Assembly (NCBI GenBank): GCA_023430625.1
Contig: JAEZAA010000123.1
Location: 1-5,916 of the forward strand
Direction of reading: 5' to 3'
Length of the DNA: 5,916 nt
From: Pseudomonadota bacterium
Lineage (GTDB): Bacteria > Pseudomonadota > Gammaproteobacteria > Pseudomonadales > Oleiphilaceae
Translations under genes and position numbers: made by a program
In this document: piece after piece, positions 1 to 5,101 of the stretch
Layout of the letters: each line of letters starts with the position of its first letter
Numbering within the stretch: the stretch's first letter is position 1
The notes under the pieces: model-generated
What the model was told of the DNA's origin: nothing
The model's database searches: none
The model's input: the letters and a program-made list of their open reading frames with translations, nothing else

Positions 1-45
1 CTTAAGTCATCCCAGTCAGCACCCACACAAATTGCTTGACCTGCT

Positions 46-56
46 TGTTAAAGAGC
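46..56 (-). promoter_or_regulatory. boxA antitermination site of the rRNA leader
   Basis: The minus strand reads GCTCTTTAACA, the rRNA boxA consensus. In known systems the NusB-NusE (S10) pair binds this RNA and helps form an antitermination complex that protects the untranslated rRNA transcript from Rho. A G/T-rich boxC-like element (TGTGTGGG on the minus strand) follows. The position, directly 3' of a small hairpin and about 30-40 nt from the predicted transcription start, is the usual one. Confidence 0.85.
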
Positions 57-59
57 GTT

Positions 60-83
60 TCGATTCAGACTTCTCTCAATCGA
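60..83 (-). promoter_or_regulatory. boxB-like hairpin 5' of boxA
   Basis: On the minus strand TCGATT pairs with AATCGA. After a G/G mismatch, AGA pairs with TCT around a GAAG tetraloop. The hairpin starts within a few bases of the predicted P2 transcript start and ends 3 nt before boxA, as boxB does in rRNA leaders. The pairing is seen directly; the boxB role is inferred from position. Confidence 0.65.
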
Positions 84-91
84 GGCGGCGT

Positions 92-119
92 ATTCTACAC
101 CGCTTCACTTCCTTGTCAA
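92..119 (-). promoter_or_regulatory. rRNA operon promoter, proximal (P2-like)
   Basis: The minus strand has a perfect -35 TTGACA (114-119), a 16-bp spacer and -10 TAGAAT (92-97). A GC-rich discriminator (ACGCCGCC) follows, with a predicted start near 85. A GC-rich discriminator is typical of stable-RNA promoters under stringent ppGpp/DksA control. An A-rich stretch (121-135 in the window) lies just upstream of the -35 and could act as an UP element for the RNA polymerase alpha subunits. Confidence 0.82.
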
Positions 120-183
120 CCACTTTCTTTTACTTCCTTTCCCTTCCTGATTTGCCGCTTGGCTCATCACCGAAGGAGCCGCC

Positions 184-246
184 ATTATATGGATCTCAGA
201 ATGTGATGCAATAGGCTTTCGCCGAAATCTTATAAATCTTTTTTTA
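184..246 (-). promoter_or_regulatory. rRNA operon promoter, distal (P1-like), with AT-rich UP element
   Basis: The minus strand carries a perfect -10 TATAAT (184-189), a 16-bp spacer and -35 TTGCAT (206-211). The GC-rich discriminator GGCGGCTCC leads to a predicted start near 177. Upstream, 225-246 is almost pure A/T on the minus strand, at the position of an rRNA UP element. About 92 bp separates the -10 elements of the two promoters, matching the usual tandem P1/P2 layout. A 5-bp stem (161-165 with 176-180) forms at the very start of the P1 transcript. Confidence 0.72.
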
Positions 247-300
247 GCAGATTATTTGGCGATCAAATTGGCCATTTTTAATGCAGACCGAACATAATTC

Positions 301-328
301 GAGCTGGAAAGAGCGCGTTTTCCAGCTC
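301..328 (-). terminator. Hairpin after pssA, probable terminator
   Basis: GAGCTGGAAA (301-310) is perfectly complementary to TTTCCAGCTC (319-328), giving a 10-bp stem with an 8-nt loop. It begins 18 nt past the pssA stop. The minus-strand sequence after it (GAATTATG) has no real T-run, so efficiency as an intrinsic terminator is uncertain. Its place between pssA and the rRNA promoters argues for an insulating role. Confidence 0.5.
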
Positions 329-346
329 ACACAAACAGTGATGACC

Positions 347-1186
347 TTAACTTTCGGTCGACTGCGAGCGCCGCTTATTTTTCCGATTCTGGCGCACCAG
401 TGCCATCACGGGGCCCGACACAATATAGACAAGAAAAATGGCGAGAAGAATATGTGCTGGCGCCAAGGAAATAACAGCGAAGACCAGAACCACGATCAGA
501 ATCGCGACAAACGGCACACGCCCTTTCAAGTCGAGATCCTTGAAGCTGTGATAACGCACATTGCTCACCATCAGGATACCCGCCGCTGCAACCACCAGCG
601 CCGCCAGCACCGCCAGAACAGGGCTCTGATCCAGCACATGCAGCGACCACACCGTTCCTGCAACCACTGCAGCAGCCGAAGGACTAGGCAAGCCGACGAA
701 GTAACGCTTATCCACAGAACCGATTTGCGTGTTGAAGCGCGCTAAGCGCAACGCAGCGCCTGCCACATAGATAAAGGCGGCAATCCAGCCAAATTTGCCA
801 AGCGTACTGAGAATCCAGGTGAATGCGACTAGAGCCGGAGCAACCCCGAATGCCACCATATCCGCCAGACTATCGTACTCCTCGCCAAATCGGCTTTGTG
901 TATTGGTGAGCCGCGCAACCCGCCCATCCAGCCCATCCAACACCATGGACACAAAGATTGCGATAGCCGCATTGTCGAACAGCCCGTTCATAGCTGCGAC
1001 AATGGCATAGAATCCCGAGAACAGCGATGCGGTCGTGAAGAGATTCGGCAGGAGATAAACCCCTTTGTGACGGACCTTGGTCCCACCTACCACCTCCTCT
1101 TCGATCACTTCTGCCGCAGTAAATTCACTACTGAGACCGACATGCTGAGACGAGGAAGAAGACGGCTTATTCTCTTCTGACACCAT
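347..1186 (-). CDS. pssA: CDP-diacylglycerol--serine O-phosphatidyltransferase
   Basis: This integral inner-membrane enzyme condenses CDP-diacylglycerol with L-serine to give phosphatidylserine and CMP, the committed step to phosphatidylethanolamine. The 279-residue protein has a polar, Ser/Glu-rich N-terminal tail of about 35 residues, then several hydrophobic segments between about 44 and 265, and a Lys/Arg-rich C-terminus. The CDP-alcohol phosphotransferase signature is complete: Asp84, Asp87, Gly88, Ala91-Arg92, Gly101, Asp105 and Asp109. These four aspartates hold the catalytic metals in the family. I chose ATG at 1186 because AAGGTGA lies 5 nt upstream; an in-frame GTG at 1195 lies inside that Shine-Dalgarno sequence. 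The gene is co-directional with ilvC but separated from it by a strong terminator, so it probably has its own promoter in 1190-1299. I found no good consensus promoter there. The family call is firm; serine as the alcohol substrate rests on overall resemblance and gene order. Confidence 0.93.
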   Translation of the reverse strand: MVSEENKPSSSSSQHVGLSSEFTAAEVIEEEVVGGTKVRHKGVYLLPNLFTTASLFSGFYAIVAAMNGLFDNAAIAIFVSMVLDGLDGRVARLTNTQSRFGEEYDSLADMVAFGVAPALVAFTWILSTLGKFGWIAAFIYVAGAALRLARFNTQIGSVDKRYFVGLPSPSAAAVVAGTVWSLHVLDQSPVLAVLAALVVAAAGILMVSNVRYHSFKDLDLKGRVPFVAILIVVLVFAVISLAPAHILLAIFLVYIVSGPVMALVRQNRKNKRRSQSTES

Positions 1187-1191
1187 GAAAA

Positions 1192-1198
1192 TCACCTT
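1192..1198 (-). promoter_or_regulatory. Ribosome binding site deciding the pssA start
   Basis: The minus strand reads AAGGTGA, then TTTTC, then ATG (1186-1184). The 5-nt spacing is good for this ATG. The upstream in-frame GTG (1195-1193) is part of the binding site itself, so the longer 282-residue reading is unlikely. Confidence 0.75.
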
Positions 1199-1224
1199 CC
1201 ATCATTGAACGTCATACGAAGTCT

Positions 1225-1242
1225 GAGGTGCACTCGCACCCC
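1225..1242 (-). other. Small hairpin in the pssA upstream region
   Basis: On the minus strand GGTGC (1240-1236) pairs with GCACC (1231-1227) around a GAGT tetraloop. Two further pairs (one G-T wobble) extend it to about 7 bp. It lies about 40 nt upstream of the pssA start. It may be 5' UTR structure or chance; no function is assigned. Confidence 0.3.
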
Positions 1243-1299
1243 TGGCACATGTTCGCAATACTAAACCAGCTACGCCCGGGAAACACATAGCGCATATAC

Positions 1300-1324
1300 A
1301 AAAACGCGGCCCGTAGGCCGCGTT
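1300..1324 (-). terminator. Intrinsic terminator of the ilv operon (after ilvC)
   Basis: The minus strand has AACGCGGCC, loop TACG, then GGCCGCGTT: a perfect 9-bp GC-rich stem with a tetraloop. It runs directly into a T-tract of five T residues (two of them in the stem). The stem begins 17 nt after the ilvC stop. This is a textbook Rho-independent terminator and separates the ilv genes from pssA. Confidence 0.9.
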
Positions 1325-1341
1325 ATCGAGATCGCTATCCG

Positions 1342-2358
1342 TTAGTTACGGCTCTTGTCGACGATCTTATTCGCAGAGATCCACGGCATCATCGCTCGCA
1401 GCTTTTCACCTACCTGCTCGATGCCATGCGCAGCATTATTACGACGCGCAGCGGTCATGGACGGATAGTTGTGAGCACCTTCAGCAATGAACATCTTAGC
1501 GTACTCGCCGCTCTGAATGCGCTTCAGGGCATTACGCATAGCCGCACGGGACTGCTCGTTGATCACCTCAGGGCCGGTCACATACTCGCCATACTCGGCA
1601 TTGTTGGAGATCGAGTAGTTCATGTTCGCGATGCCGCCTTCGTACATCAGGTCGACGATCAATTTCAGTTCGTGCAGACACTCGAAGTAAGCCATCTCCG
1701 GCGCATAACCTGCCTCCACCAAGGTCTCGAAACCAGCTTTGACCAGCTCGACAGCACCGCCACAGAGAACAGCCTGCTCGCCGAACAGGTCCGTTTCGGT
1801 CTCATCCTTGAAAGTGGTTTCGATGATACCAGTACGACCGCCACCCACACCGCTGGCGTAGGACAGAGCAACGTTTTTGGCATTGCCGGACGCATCCTGG
1901 AAAACCGCGATCAGGTCGGGAATACCGCCGCCTTTCACAAACTCAGTGCGAACCGTGTGACCTGGCGCCTTGGGCGCGATCATGATCACGTCCAGGTCCT
2001 TGCGCGGAACGATTTGGTTGTAGTGGATCGCAAAACCATGCGCAAACGCCAGGGTGGCACCCTGCTTCAAGTTCGGCTCGATTTCCGCTTTGTACAACTG
2101 AGACTGAAACTCGTCCGGAGTCAGGATCATGACCAGATCCGCAGCGGCAACGGCAGAAGGAACGTCAGTCACCTTCAGACCATGAGCTTCCGCCTTGGCA
2201 ATGGAGGAAGAACCGGGGCGCAGGCCAACCGTCACATCCACGCCGGAATCCTTCAGGTTGCACGCATGGGCATGCCCCTGGGAGCCGTAACCGATGATCG
2301 CCACCTTCTTGCCCTGGATAATGGACAGATCGCAGTCTTTGTCGTAATAAACTTGCAT
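1342..2358 (-). CDS. ilvC: Ketol-acid reductoisomerase (NADP+), class I
   Basis: This cytoplasmic enzyme is the second common step of branched-chain amino acid synthesis. It performs a Mg2+-dependent alkyl shift and NADPH reduction of acetolactate or acetohydroxybutyrate to the dihydroxy acids. The 338 residues match the class I (short) form. The N-terminal Rossmann domain carries the dinucleotide loop GYGSQG (23-28), followed by the cofactor loop with Arg47, Ser50 and Ser52, which fits NADPH preference. In the C-terminal knotted domain the expected metal ligands are present: Asp190 and Glu194 (within DETETDLFGE), Glu226 and Glu230, and Ser251 for substrate. Lys130 and His107 are also conserved. 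The ATG at 2358 has AGGGGA 5 nt upstream. The gap from ilvH is 69 nt with no intrinsic terminator, so cotranscription with ilvI-ilvH is likely, and the perfect terminator after ilvC ends the unit. No defect was seen. Confidence 0.98.
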   Translation of the reverse strand: MQVYYDKDCDLSIIQGKKVAIIGYGSQGHAHACNLKDSGVDVTVGLRPGSSSIAKAEAHGLKVTDVPSAVAAADLVMILTPDEFQSQLYKAEIEPNLKQGATLAFAHGFAIHYNQIVPRKDLDVIMIAPKAPGHTVRTEFVKGGGIPDLIAVFQDASGNAKNVALSYASGVGGGRTGIIETTFKDETETDLFGEQAVLCGGAVELVKAGFETLVEAGYAPEMAYFECLHELKLIVDLMYEGGIANMNYSISNNAEYGEYVTGPEVINEQSRAAMRNALKRIQSGEYAKMFIAEGAHNYPSMTAARRNNAAHGIEQVGEKLRAMMPWISANKIVDKSRN

Positions 2359-2427
2359 GTTGTTCCCCTATTTAATCTGACGCCGCCTTGAACGGCACAT
2401 ATGAACAAAGAGTGTGTGTCCAGACGA

Positions 2428-2919
2428 TCACAGACTCAGGACTTTCTCACCCCGGGCAATACCGGAGACTCCGGAACGTACCACTTCGAGAATGCAGCTC
2501 TTGCCGATTGCCTGAATAAAGGCATCCAGTTTATCACTGCTACCGGTCAACTGAACCGTATAGACCGTGGGACTCACATCCACGATCTGGCCTCGAAAGA
2601 TATCAACGGTACGCTTGATCTCGGCGCGCTGCGATCCAACCGCTTTCACCTTGATCAACATCAGCTCACGCTCGATATGAGCACCTTCCGTCAGGTCAAC
2701 GAGCTTCACCACCTCAATCAGCTTGTTGAGCTGCTTGGTGATTTGCTCGATAACCCGATCCGAGCCGACCGTGGTCACCGTCAGGCGCGACAATGTCGGC
2801 TCTTCGGTCGGTGCGACCGTCAGGGTTTCAATGTTGTAATTGCGCTGGGAAAAAAGACCAACAACCCGCGAGAGGGCGCCCGGTTCGTTCTCAAGCAAGA
2901 CAGAAATAATACGGCGCAT
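2428..2919 (-). CDS. ilvH: Acetolactate synthase regulatory (small) subunit
   Basis: The regulatory subunit binds the catalytic IlvI subunit, raises its activity and gives it feedback inhibition by valine. The 163-residue protein equals the length of E. coli IlvH. An N-terminal ACT domain (about 1-75) starts MRRIISVLLENEPGALSR; a C-terminal domain (about 85-160) contains the conserved IFRGQIVDVSP segment. Asn11, Gly14, Ser17 and Asn29, positions linked to valine binding or valine resistance in E. coli IlvH, are all retained, so valine feedback is predicted. I chose ATG at 2919, which matches the family N-terminus and has GAGAGG upstream. A longer in-frame reading from GTG 2952 would overlap ilvI and add 11 unrelated residues. 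The start lies 5 nt after the ilvI stop, with the ribosome binding site inside the end of ilvI, which suggests translational coupling and balanced subunit production. Confidence 0.97.
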   Translation of the reverse strand: MRRIISVLLENEPGALSRVVGLFSQRNYNIETLTVAPTEEPTLSRLTVTTVGSDRVIEQITKQLNKLIEVVKLVDLTEGAHIERELMLIKVKAVGSQRAEIKRTVDIFRGQIVDVSPTVYTVQLTGSSDKLDAFIQAIGKSCILEVVRSGVSGIARGEKVLSL

Positions 2920-2924
2920 GCTGC

Positions 2925-4646
2925 TTAAACCCTCTCCGTTTTGCTCAACCACATATCTTTCATGGAGCCACGCGCCACCTGCATCGGATACACATGCTCG
3001 GCGGGGTCCACATACACATCCAGAAACACCAGTCGATCTTTCATGGCGAAGGCTTTTTCCAGAGCCGGCACCAACTCTTCACGCTTGCGTACGGTAATAC
3101 CTACGTGGCCGTATGCTTCAACCAGCTTCATGAAATCCGGCAAGGACTCCATGTAGGACTGCGAGTGACGCGCCTCGTAGTTCATATCCTGCCACTGCCT
3201 TACCATGCCCAGGGACTGGTTGTTCAGATTAAGAATCTTCACCGGCAGATTGTATTGCTTACAGGTCGACAGCTCCTGGATATTCATCTGGATACTGCCC
3301 TCCCCCGTGACGCAGACGACGTCATCATCAGGGAAGTTAAGCTTCACGCCCATCGCCGCCGGCAAACCAAAACCCATGGTGCCCAGGCCGCCCGAGTTGA
3401 TCCAGCGGTTCGGCTTGTTGAACTTGTAATACTGCGCCGTGAACATCTGGTGCTGACCGACGTCGGTCGTCACATAGGCATTGCCGCCCGTGACCTTGTG
3501 CAGCGCCTCAATGACTTCCTGCGGCTTGATCGGTCCGTTGGGTTCAACGGCATAGCGCATGCCATGCACCTTGCGCCACTCGTCGATCTGCCTCCACCAG
3601 GCTGCCAGACCTTCCTGCTCAGGTTTGCGTTTGGCTTCGCGAATCAGCGCCAGCATATCCTTGAGGACTGAGTCCACCGGACCCACAATCGGCACGTCCG
3701 CCTCAATGGTCTTGGAAATAGAGGCCGGATCAATGTCCACATGGATGATCTTGGCACCCGGACAGAACTTATCCGTCGCATTGGTCACCCGGTCATCGAA
3801 GCGCGCACCAATGGCAATGATCAGATCACTGTGATGCATGGCCATATTGGCTTCGTAGGTACCGTGCATACCCAGCCAACCCAGGTGCTGCTTGTCATTC
3901 GCCGGGTAACAGCCGATACCCATCAGGGTATTGGTAATGGGGAAGCCCAGCAGTCGGGTCATCTCGGTCAGCTCATCCGATGCATGCCCCAAAATGACAC
4001 CGCCACCGGCATAGATGATCGGCCGCTTGGCAGCCAGCATCATATCCACAGCCTTCTTGATCTGACCGGCATGACCACGCACGGGCGGATTGTACGAGCG
4101 CATCTTCACTTTCTTGGGATAGATGTACTCGTAGCGCTCATTGGGCGACGTCATATCCTTGGGGATATCGACGACCACCGGTCCCGGCCGGCCAGTCTCG
4201 GCCAGATAAAAGGCCATCTTCAGCACTTCCGGGATTTTCTGCGGATCACGCACGCTGAAGTTATGTTTCACGATCGGGCGCGAGACGCCCATCATGTCGG
4301 TTTCCTGGAAGGCATCTTCACCGATCAGGGTGGTCGGGACCTGCCCGCACAACACCACCATCGGGATGGAGTCCATAAATGCCGTGGCAATACCGGTCAC
4401 CGCATTGGTCGCGCCCGGGCCGGACGTGACGAGCACGACGCCTGCCTTGCCAGTGGCGCGGGCATAGCCGTCGGCCATATGAGTTGCGGCTTGCTCATGA
4501 CGCACCAGGACGTGCTTGACCTTGTCCTGGCGAAATAGCGCATCGTAAATATGAAGTGCGGCACCACCGGGGTAGCCGTAGATGTATTCGACGCCCTCAT
4601 CCTGCAAGAATCGGACGATCATGTCTGCGCCTGATAGTAACTCCAC
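2925..4646 (-). CDS. ilvI: Acetolactate synthase catalytic (large) subunit, isozyme III type
   Basis: This thiamine-diphosphate enzyme condenses two pyruvates to acetolactate, or pyruvate with 2-oxobutyrate to acetohydroxybutyrate; it is the first common step to valine, leucine and isoleucine. The 573 residues have the full three-domain family layout. The N-terminal pyrimidine-binding domain has catalytic Glu51 (RHEQAATHMADGYARATGK). The central FAD domain, about 190-340, includes ARFDDRV and HVDIDPASISK. The C-terminal pyrophosphate-binding domain carries the ThDP motif at 448-476, ending in Asn475-Asn476. The motif reads GEGS where the classical form is GDGS; I recall the same in Pseudomonas homologues, so this is probably a lineage variant. 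The start is GTG at 4646, supported by AGAGGAA 8 nt upstream and by the MELLSGA N-terminus. The next Met (residue 9) has no comparable site. Also called ilvB. ilvH follows 5 nt downstream. Confidence 0.97.
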   Translation of the reverse strand: MELLSGADMIVRFLQDEGVEYIYGYPGGAALHIYDALFRQDKVKHVLVRHEQAATHMADGYARATGKAGVVLVTSGPGATNAVTGIATAFMDSIPMVVLCGQVPTTLIGEDAFQETDMMGVSRPIVKHNFSVRDPQKIPEVLKMAFYLAETGRPGPVVVDIPKDMTSPNERYEYIYPKKVKMRSYNPPVRGHAGQIKKAVDMMLAAKRPIIYAGGGVILGHASDELTEMTRLLGFPITNTLMGIGCYPANDKQHLGWLGMHGTYEANMAMHHSDLIIAIGARFDDRVTNATDKFCPGAKIIHVDIDPASISKTIEADVPIVGPVDSVLKDMLALIREAKRKPEQEGLAAWWRQIDEWRKVHGMRYAVEPNGPIKPQEVIEALHKVTGGNAYVTTDVGQHQMFTAQYYKFNKPNRWINSGGLGTMGFGLPAAMGVKLNFPDDDVVCVTGEGSIQMNIQELSTCKQYNLPVKILNLNNQSLGMVRQWQDMNYEARHSQSYMESLPDFMKLVEAYGHVGITVRKREELVPALEKAFAMKDRLVFLDVYVDPAEHVYPMQVARGSMKDMWLSKTERV

Positions 4647-4654
4647 GGTTCAGC

Positions 4655-4661
4655 TTCCTCT
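4655..4661 (-). promoter_or_regulatory. Ribosome binding site for the ilvI GTG start
   Basis: The minus strand reads AGAGGAA followed 8 nt later by GTG (4646-4644). A strong site compensates for the weaker start codon and decides between GTG 4646 and ATG 4622. The stop codon of the upstream small ORF (TAG, 4664-4662) directly abuts this site. Confidence 0.75.
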
Positions 4662-4826
4662 CTATCGCGTAGCTTGCGCGCTTGCGCACGTAAGGATTTT
4701 TCGGACAACCAAATAGTCCCGCCCGGACGCATCATCCGGGAAGACTTGCCACACCAGCCTTAAGTCATCGCGAGAGGTCATCTCTTTAGACTTGCCCGAA
4801 GCACGGTAGCGCGCCGGACAATCCAT
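4662..4826 (-). CDS. Possible small ORF in the ilvI leader (54 codons, candidate leader peptide)
   Basis: On the minus strand an ATG at 4826 opens a 54-codon frame ending in TAG at 4662, 15 nt before the ilvI start. Residues 38-45 read YLVVRKIL, so five of the seven codons 39-45 specify Leu, Val or Ile. Such a cluster is what a branched-chain attenuation leader would show. Against it, there is no Shine-Dalgarno before ATG 4826 or before the internal ATG at 4781. The peptide is also longer than classical leader peptides, and no U-tract terminator lies between it and ilvI. No homologue was recognised. It could instead be a chance ORF in structured leader RNA. Confidence 0.27.
   Translation of the reverse strand: MDCPARYRASGKSKEMTSRDDLRLVWQVFPDDASGRDYLVVRKILTCASAQATR
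4722..4740 (-). other. Leader hairpin with alternative pairing, upstream of ilvI
   Basis: On the minus strand CCCGGA pairs with TCCGGG around a 7-nt loop. Its 3' arm can instead take part in GTCC/GGAC pairing a few bases on, and that GGAC can in turn pair with a later GTCC across the branched-chain codons. Mutually exclusive stems next to such codons resemble an attenuator or translation-control layout, but none of the stems is followed by a T-run. Confidence 0.35.
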
Positions 4827-4827
4827 C

Positions 4828-4845
4828 TGTGACGTGTTGTGACGT
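4828..4845 (+). repeat. TGTGACGT direct repeat with 10-bp phasing
   Basis: TGTGACGT occurs at 4828-4835 and again at 4838-4845, separated by GT, so the copies are exactly 10 bp apart and face the same side of the helix. The second copy overlaps the palindrome TGACGTCA (4840-4847). Such phasing is common for tandem protein-binding sites. The regulator is unknown; this is not a CRP site because the second half-site TCACA is missing. Confidence 0.4.
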
Positions 4846-4882
4846 CAGCAGCTTGCAAATGCAGATATGTGTGGTTAACTCC

Positions 4883-4913
4883 AAGAAGAGTGCTGCTCGG
4901 GGTTGCCAGCAGC
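4883..4913 (-). terminator. GC stem with pyrimidine-rich tail in the ilvI leader (weak attenuator candidate)
   Basis: On the minus strand GCTGCT (4913-4908) pairs with AGCAGC (4897-4892). A GG/CC extension brings the stem to 8 bp with a single bulged base and a 5-nt loop. The tail reads ACTCTTCTT, T-rich but interrupted by C. It would lie 25-55 nt into the predicted ilvI leader transcript. The stem is clear; termination activity is uncertain. Confidence 0.28.
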
Positions 4914-4920
4914 GGCTCCC

Positions 4921-4942
4921 TTGATATTGCGTAGGCAATCAA
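4921..4942. promoter_or_regulatory. Interrupted dyad at the predicted ilvI transcription start
   Basis: On the plus strand TTGA, TA, TTGC, GTAG, GCAA, TCAA form an 8-bp inverted repeat with a 2-base bulge and a 4-base centre. It begins 3 bases from the predicted -10 of the ilvI promoter and spans the likely start site. It could be an operator (an AT-edged dyad suits many dimeric regulators) or a hairpin at the 5' end of the mRNA. Confidence 0.4.
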
Positions 4943-4944
4943 CA

Positions 4945-4972
4945 ATTTTGACAGCCTTCATTGCAGTGTCAA
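4945..4972 (-). promoter_or_regulatory. Probable promoter of the ilvI-ilvH-ilvC operon
   Basis: The minus strand has a perfect -35 TTGACA (4967-4972), a 16-bp spacer and -10 CAAAAT (4945-4950), matching four of six consensus bases. The predicted start near 4938 gives a leader of about 290 nt before ilvI, long enough for attenuation or a structured control element. This is the best sigma-70 match upstream of ilvI. The plus strand also has TTGACA at 4948-4953, but no convincing -10 follows it. Confidence 0.5.
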
Positions 4973-5085
4973 CAGAAATTCTACTAGTCTTAAACCGTGA
5001 CCGGCTTTTTCACGCGGGAGATCCAAGGCCGCCCGCTCCCTGTGTTTGGGATCCCGGCAACCGCCCAACCCCTTGTGCCCGACTC

Positions 5086-5097
5086 GAGGAATCAGGA
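5086..5097 (+). promoter_or_regulatory. Ribosome binding site deciding the DUF4124 gene start
   Basis: GAGGA (5086-5090) lies 11 nt and AGGA (5094-5097) lies 4 nt before ATG 5102. Neither is ideal alone, but together with the signal peptide beginning at this ATG they support it over ATG 4997. Confidence 0.55.
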
Positions 5098-5101
5098 CAT
5101 C

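Larger units (their letters stand above)
1..85 (-). other. 5' leader of an rRNA operon (16S gene off the left edge)
   Basis: Read on the minus strand, this stretch contains GCTCTTTAACA followed 15 nt later by TTGTGTGGG. That is the arrangement of the conserved antitermination leader ahead of 16S rRNA in gammaproteobacteria. It starts just downstream of a strong promoter with a GC-rich discriminator, so the transcript would run leftward out of the window. No mature 16S sequence is present, so the rRNA gene is inferred from the leader. A similar leader can also lie ahead of 23S rRNA, but the tandem promoters immediately upstream favour the operon start. Confidence 0.85.
4647..5101. other. Divergent intergenic region between ilvI and the DUF4124 gene
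   Basis: These 455 bases hold no recognised protein. Listed from the ilvI side they contain: the ilvI ribosome binding site; an 8-bp tandem repeat (4672-4687); a possible 54-codon leader ORF (4662-4826) with hairpins; a TGTGACGT direct repeat with 10-bp phasing (4828-4845); a GC stem followed by a pyrimidine-rich tail (4892-4913); a dyad (4921-4942); an inverted TTGACA pair (4948-4972) with a good minus-strand promoter; and the DUF4124 5' region. The length and density of structure suggest regulation of the ilv operon inside the leader. No known riboswitch class was recognised by eye. Confidence 0.6.

Noticed and set aside
32..214. Plus-strand ORF of 60 codons at the left end
   Set aside because: It lies across the minus-strand rRNA promoters and leader and is better explained by them.
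281..745. Plus-strand ORF of 154 codons opposite pssA
   Set aside because: It starts in the intergenic hairpin region, overlaps pssA antisense, and its His/Arg/Gln-rich translation resembles no protein.
1426..2391. Long plus-strand ORF of 321 codons opposite ilvC
   Set aside because: It is antisense to a fully conserved ilvC and shows no recognisable domain. It is composed of the reverse-frame shadow of ilvC codon use.
3741..4538. Plus-strand ORF of 265 codons opposite ilvI (and others at 2994-3671 and 2401-2928)
   Set aside because: His/Arg-rich low-information translations lying entirely antisense to ilvI or ilvH, without ribosome binding sites. These are shadows.
4759..4769. 11-base match to the first 11 bases of the window (CTTAAGTCATC)
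   Set aside because: Single short match in unrelated contexts with no extension on either side; treated as coincidence.
4875..4961. Minus-strand 28-codon ORF containing Val, Ile and Leu codons, a possible leader peptide
   Set aside because: Its ATG lies inside the spacer of the predicted ilvI promoter, so it would not be transcribed from it, and it has no Shine-Dalgarno.
4997..5101. N-terminal extension of the DUF4124 protein from ATG 4997
   Set aside because: It would place 35 residues before a clear signal peptide; ATG 5102 has better ribosome-binding context.
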